This document shows, piece by piece, positions 34,257 to 42,865 of a stretch of DNA of 64,000 bases. The notes beneath the pieces are model-generated. The model ran no database searches. It was given only the letters and a program-made list of their open reading frames with translations, and was not told where the DNA came from. Both the position numbers and the translations under genes were made by a program. Source of the DNA: Oceanispirochaeta sp963676905 (GTDB lineage Bacteria > Spirochaetota > Spirochaetia > DSM-2461); contig CAXXVE010000001.1 in assembly GCA_963676905.2 (NCBI GenBank), positions 2,914,001 through 2,978,000 of the forward strand, given 5' to 3'. Position 1 is the stretch's first letter. Every line of letters begins with the position of its first letter.

Positions 34257-36728
34257 ATGCTAAATAAGAAATTTACTGTCCTGCCAATACTGCTTTTTGT
34301 GGTGGCTACTCTAACTATATCGGCACAGAGCAATACGGGATGGTATGTCAATAAGCAGATCGTTGATATCCGTTTTACAGGTCTGAGTACAGTATCCGAA
34401 ACGGAACTGAATGGTATTGTCAGACCCTACCTCTCCAGAAAATTTACAGATTCTCTTTCCTGGGAAATCCAGGGGAAACTCTATGCTCTTGAGTATTTCG
34501 ATCTGATTCTGCCCCAGGTTCTGCCGGGTGATGATCAGAATAATACTGTGGTCATAGAATTTCAGGTGAAAGAGAAGGCCGTTGTCAGAGACATCGTCTT
34601 TATCGGAAACGACCGTGTCAGGAAAGGTGAACTCAATGATACCATCCTCCTTACTAAGGGTGATATGGTGAACAAAGCCTCCATCCGTCTTGATACAGAG
34701 GCCCTCAAGTCCCTCTATATTGAGAAGGGTTATGTGGATGCCGAGGTTTCAAACACCATCGAAAAGGATGAGGAGAGCAATACCGCCACCGTTGTATTTA
34801 CAATCCAGGAAGGCTCCCAGACAACAATTCAGGAGATCCGTTTTGCTGGGAATGAAGAGTTTTCTGCAAAGACCCTCCAGGGTTTGATGAAAACCAAACC
34901 CCAGTCACTCTTTAACAAGGGACTTCTGATGGAGAACGAACTCCAGGAGGACGTCCGTCTCATTGAAAACAACTACGCCGACAGGGGATATATCGATGCC
35001 CGGGTAAGTGATATCAATAAAGAGGTGGTTCGTGACGAAGAGAACAACAGAAACCACCTTCTAATAACCCTCAATATTTTCGAAGGTGAGGTCTACACCT
35101 TTACAGGTATAGATTTTGACGGAAATACCCTTTACAGCGATGCCGAACTCAAGGCTATGATCACCCAGCAGGGCGGACAGGTTTTTAACAGAACCAGATT
35201 TCAGTTTGACTACCAGAAGCTGACAGACCTCTATTATGAGAACGGGTATATCTACAACACCTTTAACCTTGAGGAATCCAGAAATGATGAGGATAAAACA
35301 GTCTCTTATCTTGTGAACATCGTTGAACGTGACAGGGCCCACCTGGAGAACATCGTTATCCGCGGTAATGACAAGACGAAAGATTTTGTAATTGACAGGG
35401 AACTTCCCTTTGAAGTGGGTGATGTTTTCAGCAAAACAAAGGTAATGGAAGGTGTCAGAAACCTCTATAACACTCAGTTTTTCTCGATTGTAGAACCCCA
35501 GACCTATCCGGGAAGCGAAGAGGGCCTTATGGACCTCGTAATCGACCTGGAAGAAGGTAAGACAGCAGATATCATTTTCGGTATCTCCTTTTCCGGAGGT
35601 CAGGACTTTCCTATTGCAGGTAATATAAAGTGGAATGACCGGAACTTTCTTGGAACTGGAAAAACCGTCGGTGTTGACTCTTCATTCAGTCCCGACGTAC
35701 AGAGCCTCTCCCTTCAGTATACTGAGCCCCATGTTTTTAACTCCGACTGGGGTGTCGGTTTTGACCTTACATACAGGCACTCAAACAAAAGCCGTATCTA
35801 TCAGGATATCGATGGAAGCGGAAATGTCTGGCCCTGGCCCGATGATGACTGGTGGGATGATGCCAACAAGATCGTGCCCTCCGACTATCTGATGGAGTAC
35901 GAGTCCCACTATATATCAACCGGTGTCAATACAGGTTATACCTGGAGGCTTCCTTTCGGCCGTTTCAGCCTCTATACGGGTCTCCGGGGTGGTCTTGAGT
36001 ATGTGGATTATGATGATGAGATCTACAGACCCTGGAGCCGAAGAATCCGTGACAACCTTCATACATGGCAGTATCATGACAATCTCTGGATGAAGGCAGC
36101 GCTGGATACAAGAGACTTTGTGGGAAGCCCTTCAAAGGGTTTCATTCTGAGTCAGACAACCACACTGGCCGGTGTTGCACCCACATCAACCAAGAACTTT
36201 CTGAAGTCTGTATCGAGGGCTGAAGTGAACTTCACTCTCTTTGATATCGCCGTTTCAGAGTCCTGGAACTTCAAATCAGTACTGACAATGAAGTCTGCAT
36301 TCTCCTATCTGGCCCATAAGCCCTGGGGTGATAAAACCATCGATCCCCAGGAGGACGGATTTTATGCAGACGGTATGTTTGTAGCCAGAGGCTGGTATCC
36401 CGAGTCTGACGGTCAGTCACTCTGGGATAATACAATTACTCTCAAGTTTCCCATTGTTCCCAATATTCTGGCCTATGACTTCTTCCTTGATGCGGTCGGA
36501 CTCTGGAGATCGGCGGATCAGCTTCAGCAGATGACTATTCAGGATATGAAGTTCAGTCTTGGTACAGGTATCAGGTTTGATAACCCCCAGTTCCCTATCG
36601 GGGTTTACCTTGTCAAGAAATTCAACTTTGATGATGACGGTTCCGTTAACTGGAATCCCGAACCCGATTACACGACCTTTTCCAACGGTCTGAATCTGGT
36701 TATTTCCTTCGGTATTGATATTTACTGA
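34257..36728 (+). CDS. bamA: Outer membrane protein assembly factor BamA
   Basis: An 823-residue Omp85 protein that inserts barrels into the outer membrane. The ATG at 34257 with AAAGGAG five bases upstream is preferred over the TTG at 34239. Signal peptide 1-23 (ending LTISAQS). Five POTRA domains cover about 28-425, recognisable by VRDIVFIGNDRVRKGEL, IQEIRFAGNEEFSAKTL, FTGIDFDGNTLYSDAEL and LENIVIRGNDKTKDFVI. The Omp85 barrel spans about 430-823, with the lid-loop motif VARGWYPESDG near 700. It ends SFGIDIY with a terminal aromatic residue. skp and mutS follow as in Treponema. Confidence 0.97.
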   Translation: MLNKKFTVLPILLFVVATLTISAQSNTGWYVNKQIVDIRFTGLSTVSETELNGIVRPYLSRKFTDSLSWEIQGKLYALEYFDLILPQVLPGDDQNNTVVIEFQVKEKAVVRDIVFIGNDRVRKGELNDTILLTKGDMVNKASIRLDTEALKSLYIEKGYVDAEVSNTIEKDEESNTATVVFTIQEGSQTTIQEIRFAGNEEFSAKTLQGLMKTKPQSLFNKGLLMENELQEDVRLIENNYADRGYIDARVSDINKEVVRDEENNRNHLLITLNIFEGEVYTFTGIDFDGNTLYSDAELKAMITQQGGQVFNRTRFQFDYQKLTDLYYENGYIYNTFNLEESRNDEDKTVSYLVNIVERDRAHLENIVIRGNDKTKDFVIDRELPFEVGDVFSKTKVMEGVRNLYNTQFFSIVEPQTYPGSEEGLMDLVIDLEEGKTADIIFGISFSGGQDFPIAGNIKWNDRNFLGTGKTVGVDSSFSPDVQSLSLQYTEPHVFNSDWGVGFDLTYRHSNKSRIYQDIDGSGNVWPWPDDDWWDDANKIVPSDYLMEYESHYISTGVNTGYTWRLPFGRFSLYTGLRGGLEYVDYDDEIYRPWSRRIRDNLHTWQYHDNLWMKAALDTRDFVGSPSKGFILSQTTTLAGVAPTSTKNFLKSVSRAEVNFTLFDIAVSESWNFKSVLTMKSAFSYLAHKPWGDKTIDPQEDGFYADGMFVARGWYPESDGQSLWDNTITLKFPIVPNILAYDFFLDAVGLWRSADQLQQMTIQDMKFSLGTGIRFDNPQFPIGVYLVKKFNFDDDGSVNWNPEPDYTTFSNGLNLVISFGIDIY

Positions 36729-36783
36729 TGCCGGATTGCCCTTGTGGCAACAAATATAAAGATATTATTGCAGGAGATGCACT

Positions 36784-37308
36784 ATGCGGAAAATATTCCT
36801 TTTTTCACTGATTCTGATAAGCCTGGCCGCAGCGCCGGTATTCAGCGATACCATTACAAAGGTGGCTGTTCTGGACTATTCCAGAATCCTTTCTGCCTTC
36901 TATAAGGATTCCCAGGCTGTTCGTGAACTTGAGCAGATGAAGGAGCAGTTTCAGCAGGAAGTGGACAAGATCCAGAAAGAGATTACAATGCTTGAAAGCC
37001 GGAAGCTGACAGCCGAAAACAACGGCAACAACACTCAGGCGCTGGAACTGGATAATCAGATTTTTGAAAGAAAGAAATTCCTCCGGGACTATATCCGGGT
37101 AAAGAACAGTCAGCTTACAGATTTGAATAACAGTCTGAACCAGAATAACGCCCTTGTGAAGGAAATTATTGAAGAGATTCAGTATGTTGCAGAAGCAGGC
37201 GGCTACTCCCTTGTTATCAAGAAATCTGATCCCAACCTTCTGTGGTGGAACTATGAGGTGGATATCACCGAGCAGGTACTTCAGAGACTTCTGACAAAGA
37301 TGCGCTGA
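36784..37308 (+). CDS. skp: Periplasmic chaperone Skp/OmpH
   Basis: A 174-residue chaperone that holds unfolded outer-membrane proteins for BamA. Signal peptide 1-21. The body strand KVAVLDYSRILSAFYKD is followed by a long charged coiled coil (about 48-125: LEQMKEQFQQEVDKIQKE ... QIFERKKFLRDYI) and a closing GGYSLVIKKSDPNLLWW strand, the usual Skp tentacle layout. GGAG sits about 8 bases before the ATG. It follows bamA by 55 bases and belongs to the same envelope block. Confidence 0.93.
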   Translation: MRKIFLFSLILISLAAAPVFSDTITKVAVLDYSRILSAFYKDSQAVRELEQMKEQFQQEVDKIQKEITMLESRKLTAENNGNNTQALELDNQIFERKKFLRDYIRVKNSQLTDLNNSLNQNNALVKEIIEEIQYVAEAGGYSLVIKKSDPNLLWWNYEVDITEQVLQRLLTKMR

Positions 37309-37329
37309 TCAATATTTTAATATTTAGTA

Positions 37330-39897
37330 ATGTCTGAAAATACACCAATGATGCGGCAGTATATGTCCATCAAAGAGAAACATAAGGACGCCGTTCTATT
37401 CTTCCGTATGGGGGACTTCTATGAGATGTTCCGCAGCGATGCGGAAGATGTGAGCCGTCTGCTTAATTTGACACTTACCAAACGTCACGGAATCCCCATG
37501 TGCGGGATTCCCTATCACGCTGCCCAGAATTACATCGGCCGGCTTCTTAATGCCGGCCGTAAAATTGCCATATGTGAACAGATCTCAATGCCCAAAAAGG
37601 GGATTGCCGAACGGGATGTTGTTGAAATCATCACCCCGGGAACTGTAGTGGATGAATCCTTTCTGGATAAGCGTTCCAACAACTATCTTGCCGCTATAGG
37701 AAAGGTGGGAAAGGTGATGACCTTCTCCTATGTTGATCTTTCCACAGCTGAATTCTTAGCCGCTTCCTGCAGTGACTCCCATCCCGAGGAGTTTATCCGC
37801 AAGGAACTGAGCCGTCTGGGGCCGAGGGAGGTCCTGATTCAGGAGTCCCTTATGGACAGCGCCTACTTCCGGTCTCTCAATGACAGAAGCGGCCTTGTTC
37901 TTAACCGCATACCCGACTGGCTCTTTGATGTAGAAGCCAGTTACCGTCAGCTGTGCGAGCAGTTCAAGCTTGCCAACCTCAAGGGCTTCGGTTTTCACTC
38001 AGATGATTCCTCTCTTGCAGCGGCTGGTGTTCTGCTGGACTATCTGAAGGATACTTCCAGGCACTATCTTGAGCATTTAAGCGGTCTGAAGAAGTATTCA
38101 GAGGACCTTTATGTCTCTCTGGACGATGCCACCCAGAAGAATCTTGAGCTTCTGAGGAATATGGATGACGGTTCTTCATCATTCACTCTTCTGTCGGTAC
38201 TCGATGAAACTTCCACATCCATGGGGGCCCGGAAGCTCAGGCAGTGGATGCTCAATCCTTTAAGAAGCGCACAGGGGATAACCGGGAGGCAGGAGTCTGT
38301 TTCCTCATTCTATAAGAATCAGATACTTCTTGCTGACATCAGGTCGGTGATGAGTCATATCCTCGATATTGAGCGCCTGAGTTCCAGGATCGGTCTTGAT
38401 AAGGCCCATGCCAAGGATCTTCTCTCGCTTAAAAACTCACTTGAGAAAATTGCTGAAATTGAAAATATACTTGCTTCCTCCGGGGCTTTTGATCCCCTCT
38501 GCAGCGAGGAAGAGCAGAGCGCTCTTGAAGCTGTAAGCACTCTGCTGGCCCGCTCCATCATGGAGGAGCCCTCCATTCTTCTGACTGAGGGCCGTCTGAT
38601 CCGTGAGGGATACAAACCGGAGCTTGATGAACTTCGCGGCCTCAAGAATAACAGCCGCGCTGTTCTGGATGAATACCTGGAGACCATACGCGAAGAGACA
38701 GGCATCACAAACCTCAAGATGAAATACAACAAGATCATCGGATACTTTTTGGAGATCTCAAAGACTCAGAGCGATCTCGTTCCTGATCACTTTATCCGCC
38801 GCCAGTCTCTGGTGGGGGCTGAGCGCTACTCCACAGAGAAGCTGTCGGACCTTGAGAGCAGTATCAACTCGGCATCAGAGAAGATTGTTGAGCTTGAGAG
38901 GAAGCTTTTTGTTCAGATAAGGGACAGCCTTAAGCCCAGAATCCCTCTCTTCCAGGAGATCTGTTCCAGGCTTTCAGAGCTGGACTGTTATGCCTCTCTG
39001 GCCTACACAGCCACAATCCGCGGTTATGTCAGGCCTGAAATCCGTGATGACCGCTCTCTTTTGATCGAAGGGGGACGCCATCCTGTTGTTGAGGCCCATC
39101 TGCCTCAGGGGGAGTTTGTCCCCAACGGCCTTGATATGCTCACCGATAAAACATCCTTCGCCCTTATCACAGGTCCGAATATGGCTGGTAAGTCAACCTA
39201 TCTCAGACAGACAGCCCTTATCGTGCTGATGGCTCAGATAGGCTCCTTTGTACCTGCCGACAAGGCGGTTGTGGGTACGGTTGACAGGATCTTCTGCCGT
39301 GTGGGAGCCTCTGACAACCTTGCAAGAGGGGAGTCCACCTTTCTTGTCGAGATGAATGAAACAGCGCACATCCTCAGGAATGCCGGTGACCGGAGTCTTG
39401 TTATTATGGATGAGATCGGAAGGGGCACAAGTACTAATGACGGTCTCTCTATTGCCTGGAGTATTGCCGAGTATCTTCTGGGAGAGATCAGATCAAAGAC
39501 CCTTTTTGCCACCCACTATCATGAGCTGACTGAGCTGGATCATGAGAATCTTGTCAATCTCTCGCTGACTGTGCAGGAAACAGGTGAGGATATCGTCTTT
39601 TTGAAGAAGATAAAGGAGGGGCCTGCGGGTAACTCCTACGGTGTTCATGTGGCAGCTCTTGCAGGGCTTCCCGAGACTGTTGTGTACAGGGCAAAGCAGA
39701 TCCTTAAGGCCATGGAAGAGGATAAGGCAGCCGGCGCTCTGGCGGTTCCTCCTCCTGCCGCCAAACCACTGGAGCAGGATCTTTTCAGTGCCGATGAGAT
39801 GGTCCTTGATCAGCTAAAGGCGCTGAATATAAACGGAACGACTCCCCTGGAGGCGCTGAATATACTCAACTCCCTGCAGGAAAGCCTTAAAAAATAA
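37330..39897 (+). CDS. mutS: DNA mismatch repair protein MutS
   Basis: An 855-residue MutS that recognises mismatches and starts repair. The mismatch-wedge motif is DAVLFFRMGDFYEMF near the start (Phe-x-Glu: FYE). The connector, clamp and ATPase domains follow: Walker A GPNMAGKSTYLRQ, Walker B VIMDEIGRGTSTNDG, and THYHELTELD. The C-terminus has a short helix-loop ending (ALNILNSLQESL). The ATG is preceded by an AT-only stretch with no Shine-Dalgarno, 21 bases after the skp stop. MutS after bamA-skp matches the Treponema order. Confidence 0.97.
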   Translation: MSENTPMMRQYMSIKEKHKDAVLFFRMGDFYEMFRSDAEDVSRLLNLTLTKRHGIPMCGIPYHAAQNYIGRLLNAGRKIAICEQISMPKKGIAERDVVEIITPGTVVDESFLDKRSNNYLAAIGKVGKVMTFSYVDLSTAEFLAASCSDSHPEEFIRKELSRLGPREVLIQESLMDSAYFRSLNDRSGLVLNRIPDWLFDVEASYRQLCEQFKLANLKGFGFHSDDSSLAAAGVLLDYLKDTSRHYLEHLSGLKKYSEDLYVSLDDATQKNLELLRNMDDGSSSFTLLSVLDETSTSMGARKLRQWMLNPLRSAQGITGRQESVSSFYKNQILLADIRSVMSHILDIERLSSRIGLDKAHAKDLLSLKNSLEKIAEIENILASSGAFDPLCSEEEQSALEAVSTLLARSIMEEPSILLTEGRLIREGYKPELDELRGLKNNSRAVLDEYLETIREETGITNLKMKYNKIIGYFLEISKTQSDLVPDHFIRRQSLVGAERYSTEKLSDLESSINSASEKIVELERKLFVQIRDSLKPRIPLFQEICSRLSELDCYASLAYTATIRGYVRPEIRDDRSLLIEGGRHPVVEAHLPQGEFVPNGLDMLTDKTSFALITGPNMAGKSTYLRQTALIVLMAQIGSFVPADKAVVGTVDRIFCRVGASDNLARGESTFLVEMNETAHILRNAGDRSLVIMDEIGRGTSTNDGLSIAWSIAEYLLGEIRSKTLFATHYHELTELDHENLVNLSLTVQETGEDIVFLKKIKEGPAGNSYGVHVAALAGLPETVVYRAKQILKAMEEDKAAGALAVPPPAAKPLEQDLFSADEMVLDQLKALNINGTTPLEALNILNSLQESLKK

Positions 39898-39964
39898 CCT
39901 GTAAAATCTCCTATTCATTCCCTGAGTTTTGAATCGCTGCATCAGAGGCTGCCCTTGTAAAGGG

Positions 39965-40675
39965 ATGTTTCTTTCAATCCTTGCCGACAGCCACTGTATT
40001 CTCTGCGGAAAAGCGGAAGCCGGTATCTCCGGCCTGTGCGCCGGCTGCTCTGAGAAGATTATAAAGGATGCCTTGAAAACCGGGCCCCTCTGCAGCCGCT
40101 GCTCGGAGCCTGTTCTGTCGGAAAAGGGCTGTCCCTTCTGCGGTGCCCTGACGGGGGTTGATTCCTATATCTCCCTTACATGGTTCCAGTCATATGTAAA
40201 AGAGCTGCTTCTCCTTTATAAAACAGGAAAAGAGCTTCGCCTCAGGCACTTCTTTGCCCGTATGGTTCATGACTGTCTGCCTGTTGAAAGGACAGACCTT
40301 TTAAAGGGGAAGACCGCTCTGGTGCCGGTTCCTCCCCGAAGAGGGAAGATCCGCAGGCAGGGGTGGGATCAGGTCGATCTTTTGTGCAGTACGCTTCATA
40401 AAAAATACGGGTATCGGGTTCTGCGGCTTTTAAAGAGGAGCGACAGGGTGCAGCAAAAGACTCTCGGACTTGAAGAAAGGGCCGAGCACATGAAGGGAGT
40501 TCTGGGTTTCGGCAAGGGTGCTGTTGATGTTTTGAGCAGACAGGACCGGCCTGAAAAGCTGATCCTGCTGGACGATATCCTGACAAGCGGAGCGACTCTG
40601 GGAGCAGCTTCATCCCTCTTGAATACCCGTTTTGACGGAAGGGTAGAGGCAATTGTGATCTGCCGTGTCATCTGA
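39965..40675 (+). CDS. comF: ComF-family phosphoribosyltransferase
   Basis: About 236 residues from ATG 39965; a TTG at 39929 is an alternative that would add CIRGCPCKG. The N-terminus has a four-Cys zinc finger pair (CILCG, CAGC, then CSRCSEP, CPFCG). The C-terminal PRTase domain has VPVPPRRGKIRRQGWDQ and the PRPP loop LILLDDILTSGATLGAA. The family includes ComFC, needed for DNA uptake in competent bacteria, and GntX. No other competence genes are visible. It follows mutS by about 67 bases and is followed by a new promoter. Confidence 0.88.
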   Translation: MFLSILADSHCILCGKAEAGISGLCAGCSEKIIKDALKTGPLCSRCSEPVLSEKGCPFCGALTGVDSYISLTWFQSYVKELLLLYKTGKELRLRHFFARMVHDCLPVERTDLLKGKTALVPVPPRRGKIRRQGWDQVDLLCSTLHKKYGYRVLRLLKRSDRVQQKTLGLEERAEHMKGVLGFGKGAVDVLSRQDRPEKLILLDDILTSGATLGAASSLLNTRFDGRVEAIVICRVI

Positions 40676-40700
40676 AATCCTTTTACAGCCTGAAGATGTG

Positions 40701-40729
40701 TTGACACTAAATTACCGAGCTGATATATT
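40701..40729 (+). promoter_or_regulatory. Strong promoter upstream of the rimP-nusA-infB operon
   Basis: TTGACA (40701-40706) and TATATT (40724-40729) with a 17-base spacer. The predicted start near 40736 is only about 25 bases before a terminator hairpin, giving a promoter-terminator leader before rimP. Confidence 0.8.
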
Positions 40730-40760
40730 TTATTTACAATTTAATCGGCATCTGAAGTGA

Positions 40761-40785
40761 AGAGCCCCTCAAGGCTCTTTTTTTT
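40761..40785 (+). terminator. Terminator or attenuator in the rimP leader
   Basis: Stem AGAGCC (40761-40766) pairs with GGCTCT (40773-40778) across a six-base loop and is followed by eight T (40778-40785). It lies between the promoter and rimP, so read-through or antitermination is needed to express the operon from this promoter. Confidence 0.75.
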
Positions 40786-40835
40786 GTACTTTTTAAAAAA
40801 CTGACTGTACGGCGGATGGCGAGAGGCAGGATTTA

Positions 40836-41288
40836 TTGAAAGACATTAATTCCAGAATGATAGCCGATCTGGAACCTGTATTGAAAGCCATGGGCATCTC
40901 CCTAGTGGAAGCCAATGCTGCAGTAGTAAAACAGGTCTATAATATACGGCTTGTAATTTACCGCCCCGAGGGCGTAACCGTAAAGGTTTGTGAAGAGGTT
41001 AACAAAGTTGTCCGTCCCAGACTGGACCTGTTGACTGATTCAAGAGATCTCTCTCTGGAGATAACCTCTCCCGGAATCGACCGGAGAATAAAGGGTGCCA
41101 GAGAGTATGCAGTCTTCCAGGGGAAGTTTGTGAAAATTCTTACCGAAGACAGTAATGACTGGATCTCGGGTTTAATTGACGAATCCGACGGAGAAACTCT
41201 TGTTCTCAAGATCGGTGAAGAGAAAAAAACGTTTTCCATCAGTTCCATAAGGAAGGGGAAACTGGATTATACAATGGAGGCCCGTTAA
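40836..41288 (+). CDS. rimP: Ribosome maturation factor RimP
   Basis: A 150-residue factor for 30S subunit maturation. TTG start with a weak AGG upstream. The N-terminal domain has MIADLEPVLKAMGISLVEA and a VRLVIY-like strand (NIRLVIYRPEGVT), then VCEEVNKVVRPRLD and LSLEITSPGIDRRIKGAREY, the RimP hallmark, ending in an Sm-like fold (DWISGLIDESDGETLVLKIG). It lies 3 bases before nusA. The operon order rimP-nusA-infB-rbfA-truB is widely conserved. Confidence 0.94.
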   Translation: MKDINSRMIADLEPVLKAMGISLVEANAAVVKQVYNIRLVIYRPEGVTVKVCEEVNKVVRPRLDLLTDSRDLSLEITSPGIDRRIKGAREYAVFQGKFVKILTEDSNDWISGLIDESDGETLVLKIGEEKKTFSISSIRKGKLDYTMEAR

Positions 41289-41291
41289 GCA

Positions 41292-42857
41292 ATGACATCA
41301 AATTTTGCTGAATCAATTCGTCAGCTGCAGCAGGAAAGAGGCATTTCAGAAGAGCTGGTACTCAGTACCATTGAGGACTTTTTACTGGCAGCTTACAAAA
41401 GAAAGTTTGGTAACTCTGATAATGCGGAAGTCCGTTTTACCAATGACAATTCAAACGTGGAAATAGTAGCCAAGAAGAGAATCGTTGATGAAGACGACTA
41501 CTACGACCCCGTTTGCGAGATTCTTCTTGAAGATGCACTTAAGCTCAATGAGGAAAGCGAGCTTGGTGATGAAATAGAGATTATCCTTGATCCTGCAGTG
41601 GAATTTGACCGTCTTGCGGTTCAGTCCGCCAAGCAGCGGGCCCGTCAGGACCTGAGAGAAATTCAGAAAGACACTCTCTACTCAGAGTTCAAGGACAAAG
41701 TCGGTGAGATGATCATCGGTTACTACCAGAGAGAAAAGAACGGTAATATTTTTGTTGACCTCGGCAAGACCGAAGGTATTCTTCCTAAGAGATTTCAGTC
41801 TCCCCGTGAAGAGTACAACCAGGGCGACAGAATCAAAGCACTGATTTCAGAGGTCAACAAGACCCCCTCGGGACTTCAGATTGTTCTTTCGAGAACCCAT
41901 TCCGATTTTGTTAAGCGGATTTTTGAGCTGGAAGTACCCGAGATTTATGATAATACCATCGAGGTTCACAAGATCGTCCGCGAAGCGGGTTACAGAACCA
42001 AGATTGCCGTATCCTCCACAAGGGATGATGTTGATCCCGTAGGAGCATGTGTCGGTCTCAAGGGTGTCAGAATTCAGGCGATAGTAAGAGAACTTGAAGG
42101 CGAAAAAATCGATATTCTCAAGTTTGATCCGGACCCCATTAACTTTATTAAGAATGCCCTCTCTCCCGCAGAGGTTAATGAAGTTATTGTTACCGACGGA
42201 GCCAAAAGACAGGCTCTGGCCATCGTTCCGGACCAGCAGCTCTCACTTGCTATCGGTAAGCAGGGACTGAATGTCCGTCTGGCCAACCGTCTTGTTGACT
42301 GGAGTATCGACGTCAAGACTGAAGAGCAGTTTGAGGAAATGGATCTTTCCATCGAGATCAACAGAGCAGCTTCGGAACTCTTTAATGATATTGAAGAGAA
42401 TGATGAGGAAATCACAAGAATTGATGAACTTCCCGAGATCCCTGAAAGAGTATCCGCTCTTCTTAGAGAGAACGGTATTGATCTGATCGAAACACTGGTC
42501 AATATGGATCTGGAAGATCTTAAGTCTTTTGAAGGTATAAACGATGATGATGTGGCTCTTGTCAGAGGCATTATCAGCGAAAATGTGGAAATAGTGGAAA
42601 GCGATAGCGACGAAGAGCTGGAAGAAGAAGTCATTGAGGAAGAAGATGCTTATGAGTGTCCCGAGTGTGGAGCACCCATTACCCTTGATATGACAGCTTG
42701 TCCCAGCTGTGGTGTCGGACTGAGCTTTGAGATAGAAGAAATTGAGCAGGACGGAGAATCGGATGACGAGGATTCTGTTGAGGATGAATCAATTGAAGAA
42801 GATTCAAGTGAAGAAGAAACCGAACAGAATGCTCCTGAAGATGACAATCAGGAATAA
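41292..42857 (+). CDS. nusA: Transcription factor NusA with C-terminal zinc ribbon
   Basis: A 521-residue elongation/termination factor. N-terminal polymerase-binding domain (about 1-130), S1 domain (about 135-200: IIGYYQREKNGNIFVDLGKTEGILPK), KH1 and KH2 (about 200-345: DPVGACVGLKGVRIQAIVREL; SLAIGKQGLNVRLANRL). It then departs from the classical form: a helix-hairpin-helix (about 395-435) is followed by a zinc ribbon CPECG-x9-CPSCG (spacing C-x2-C-x10-C-x2-C) and a ~45-residue acidic tail rich in Glu, Asp and Ser. GGAGG (about 41277) precedes the ATG. Eight bases separate it from infB. Confidence 0.95.
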   Translation: MTSNFAESIRQLQQERGISEELVLSTIEDFLLAAYKRKFGNSDNAEVRFTNDNSNVEIVAKKRIVDEDDYYDPVCEILLEDALKLNEESELGDEIEIILDPAVEFDRLAVQSAKQRARQDLREIQKDTLYSEFKDKVGEMIIGYYQREKNGNIFVDLGKTEGILPKRFQSPREEYNQGDRIKALISEVNKTPSGLQIVLSRTHSDFVKRIFELEVPEIYDNTIEVHKIVREAGYRTKIAVSSTRDDVDPVGACVGLKGVRIQAIVRELEGEKIDILKFDPDPINFIKNALSPAEVNEVIVTDGAKRQALAIVPDQQLSLAIGKQGLNVRLANRLVDWSIDVKTEEQFEEMDLSIEINRAASELFNDIEENDEEITRIDELPEIPERVSALLRENGIDLIETLVNMDLEDLKSFEGINDDDVALVRGIISENVEIVESDSDEELEEEVIEEEDAYECPECGAPITLDMTACPSCGVGLSFEIEEIEQDGESDDEDSVEDESIEEDSSEEETEQNAPEDDNQE

Positions 42858-42865
42858 GGTGGCAT

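Noticed and set aside
42074..42634. Ser-rich antisense frame in nusA
   Set aside because: It mirrors acidic codons of NusA and has low-complexity composition.
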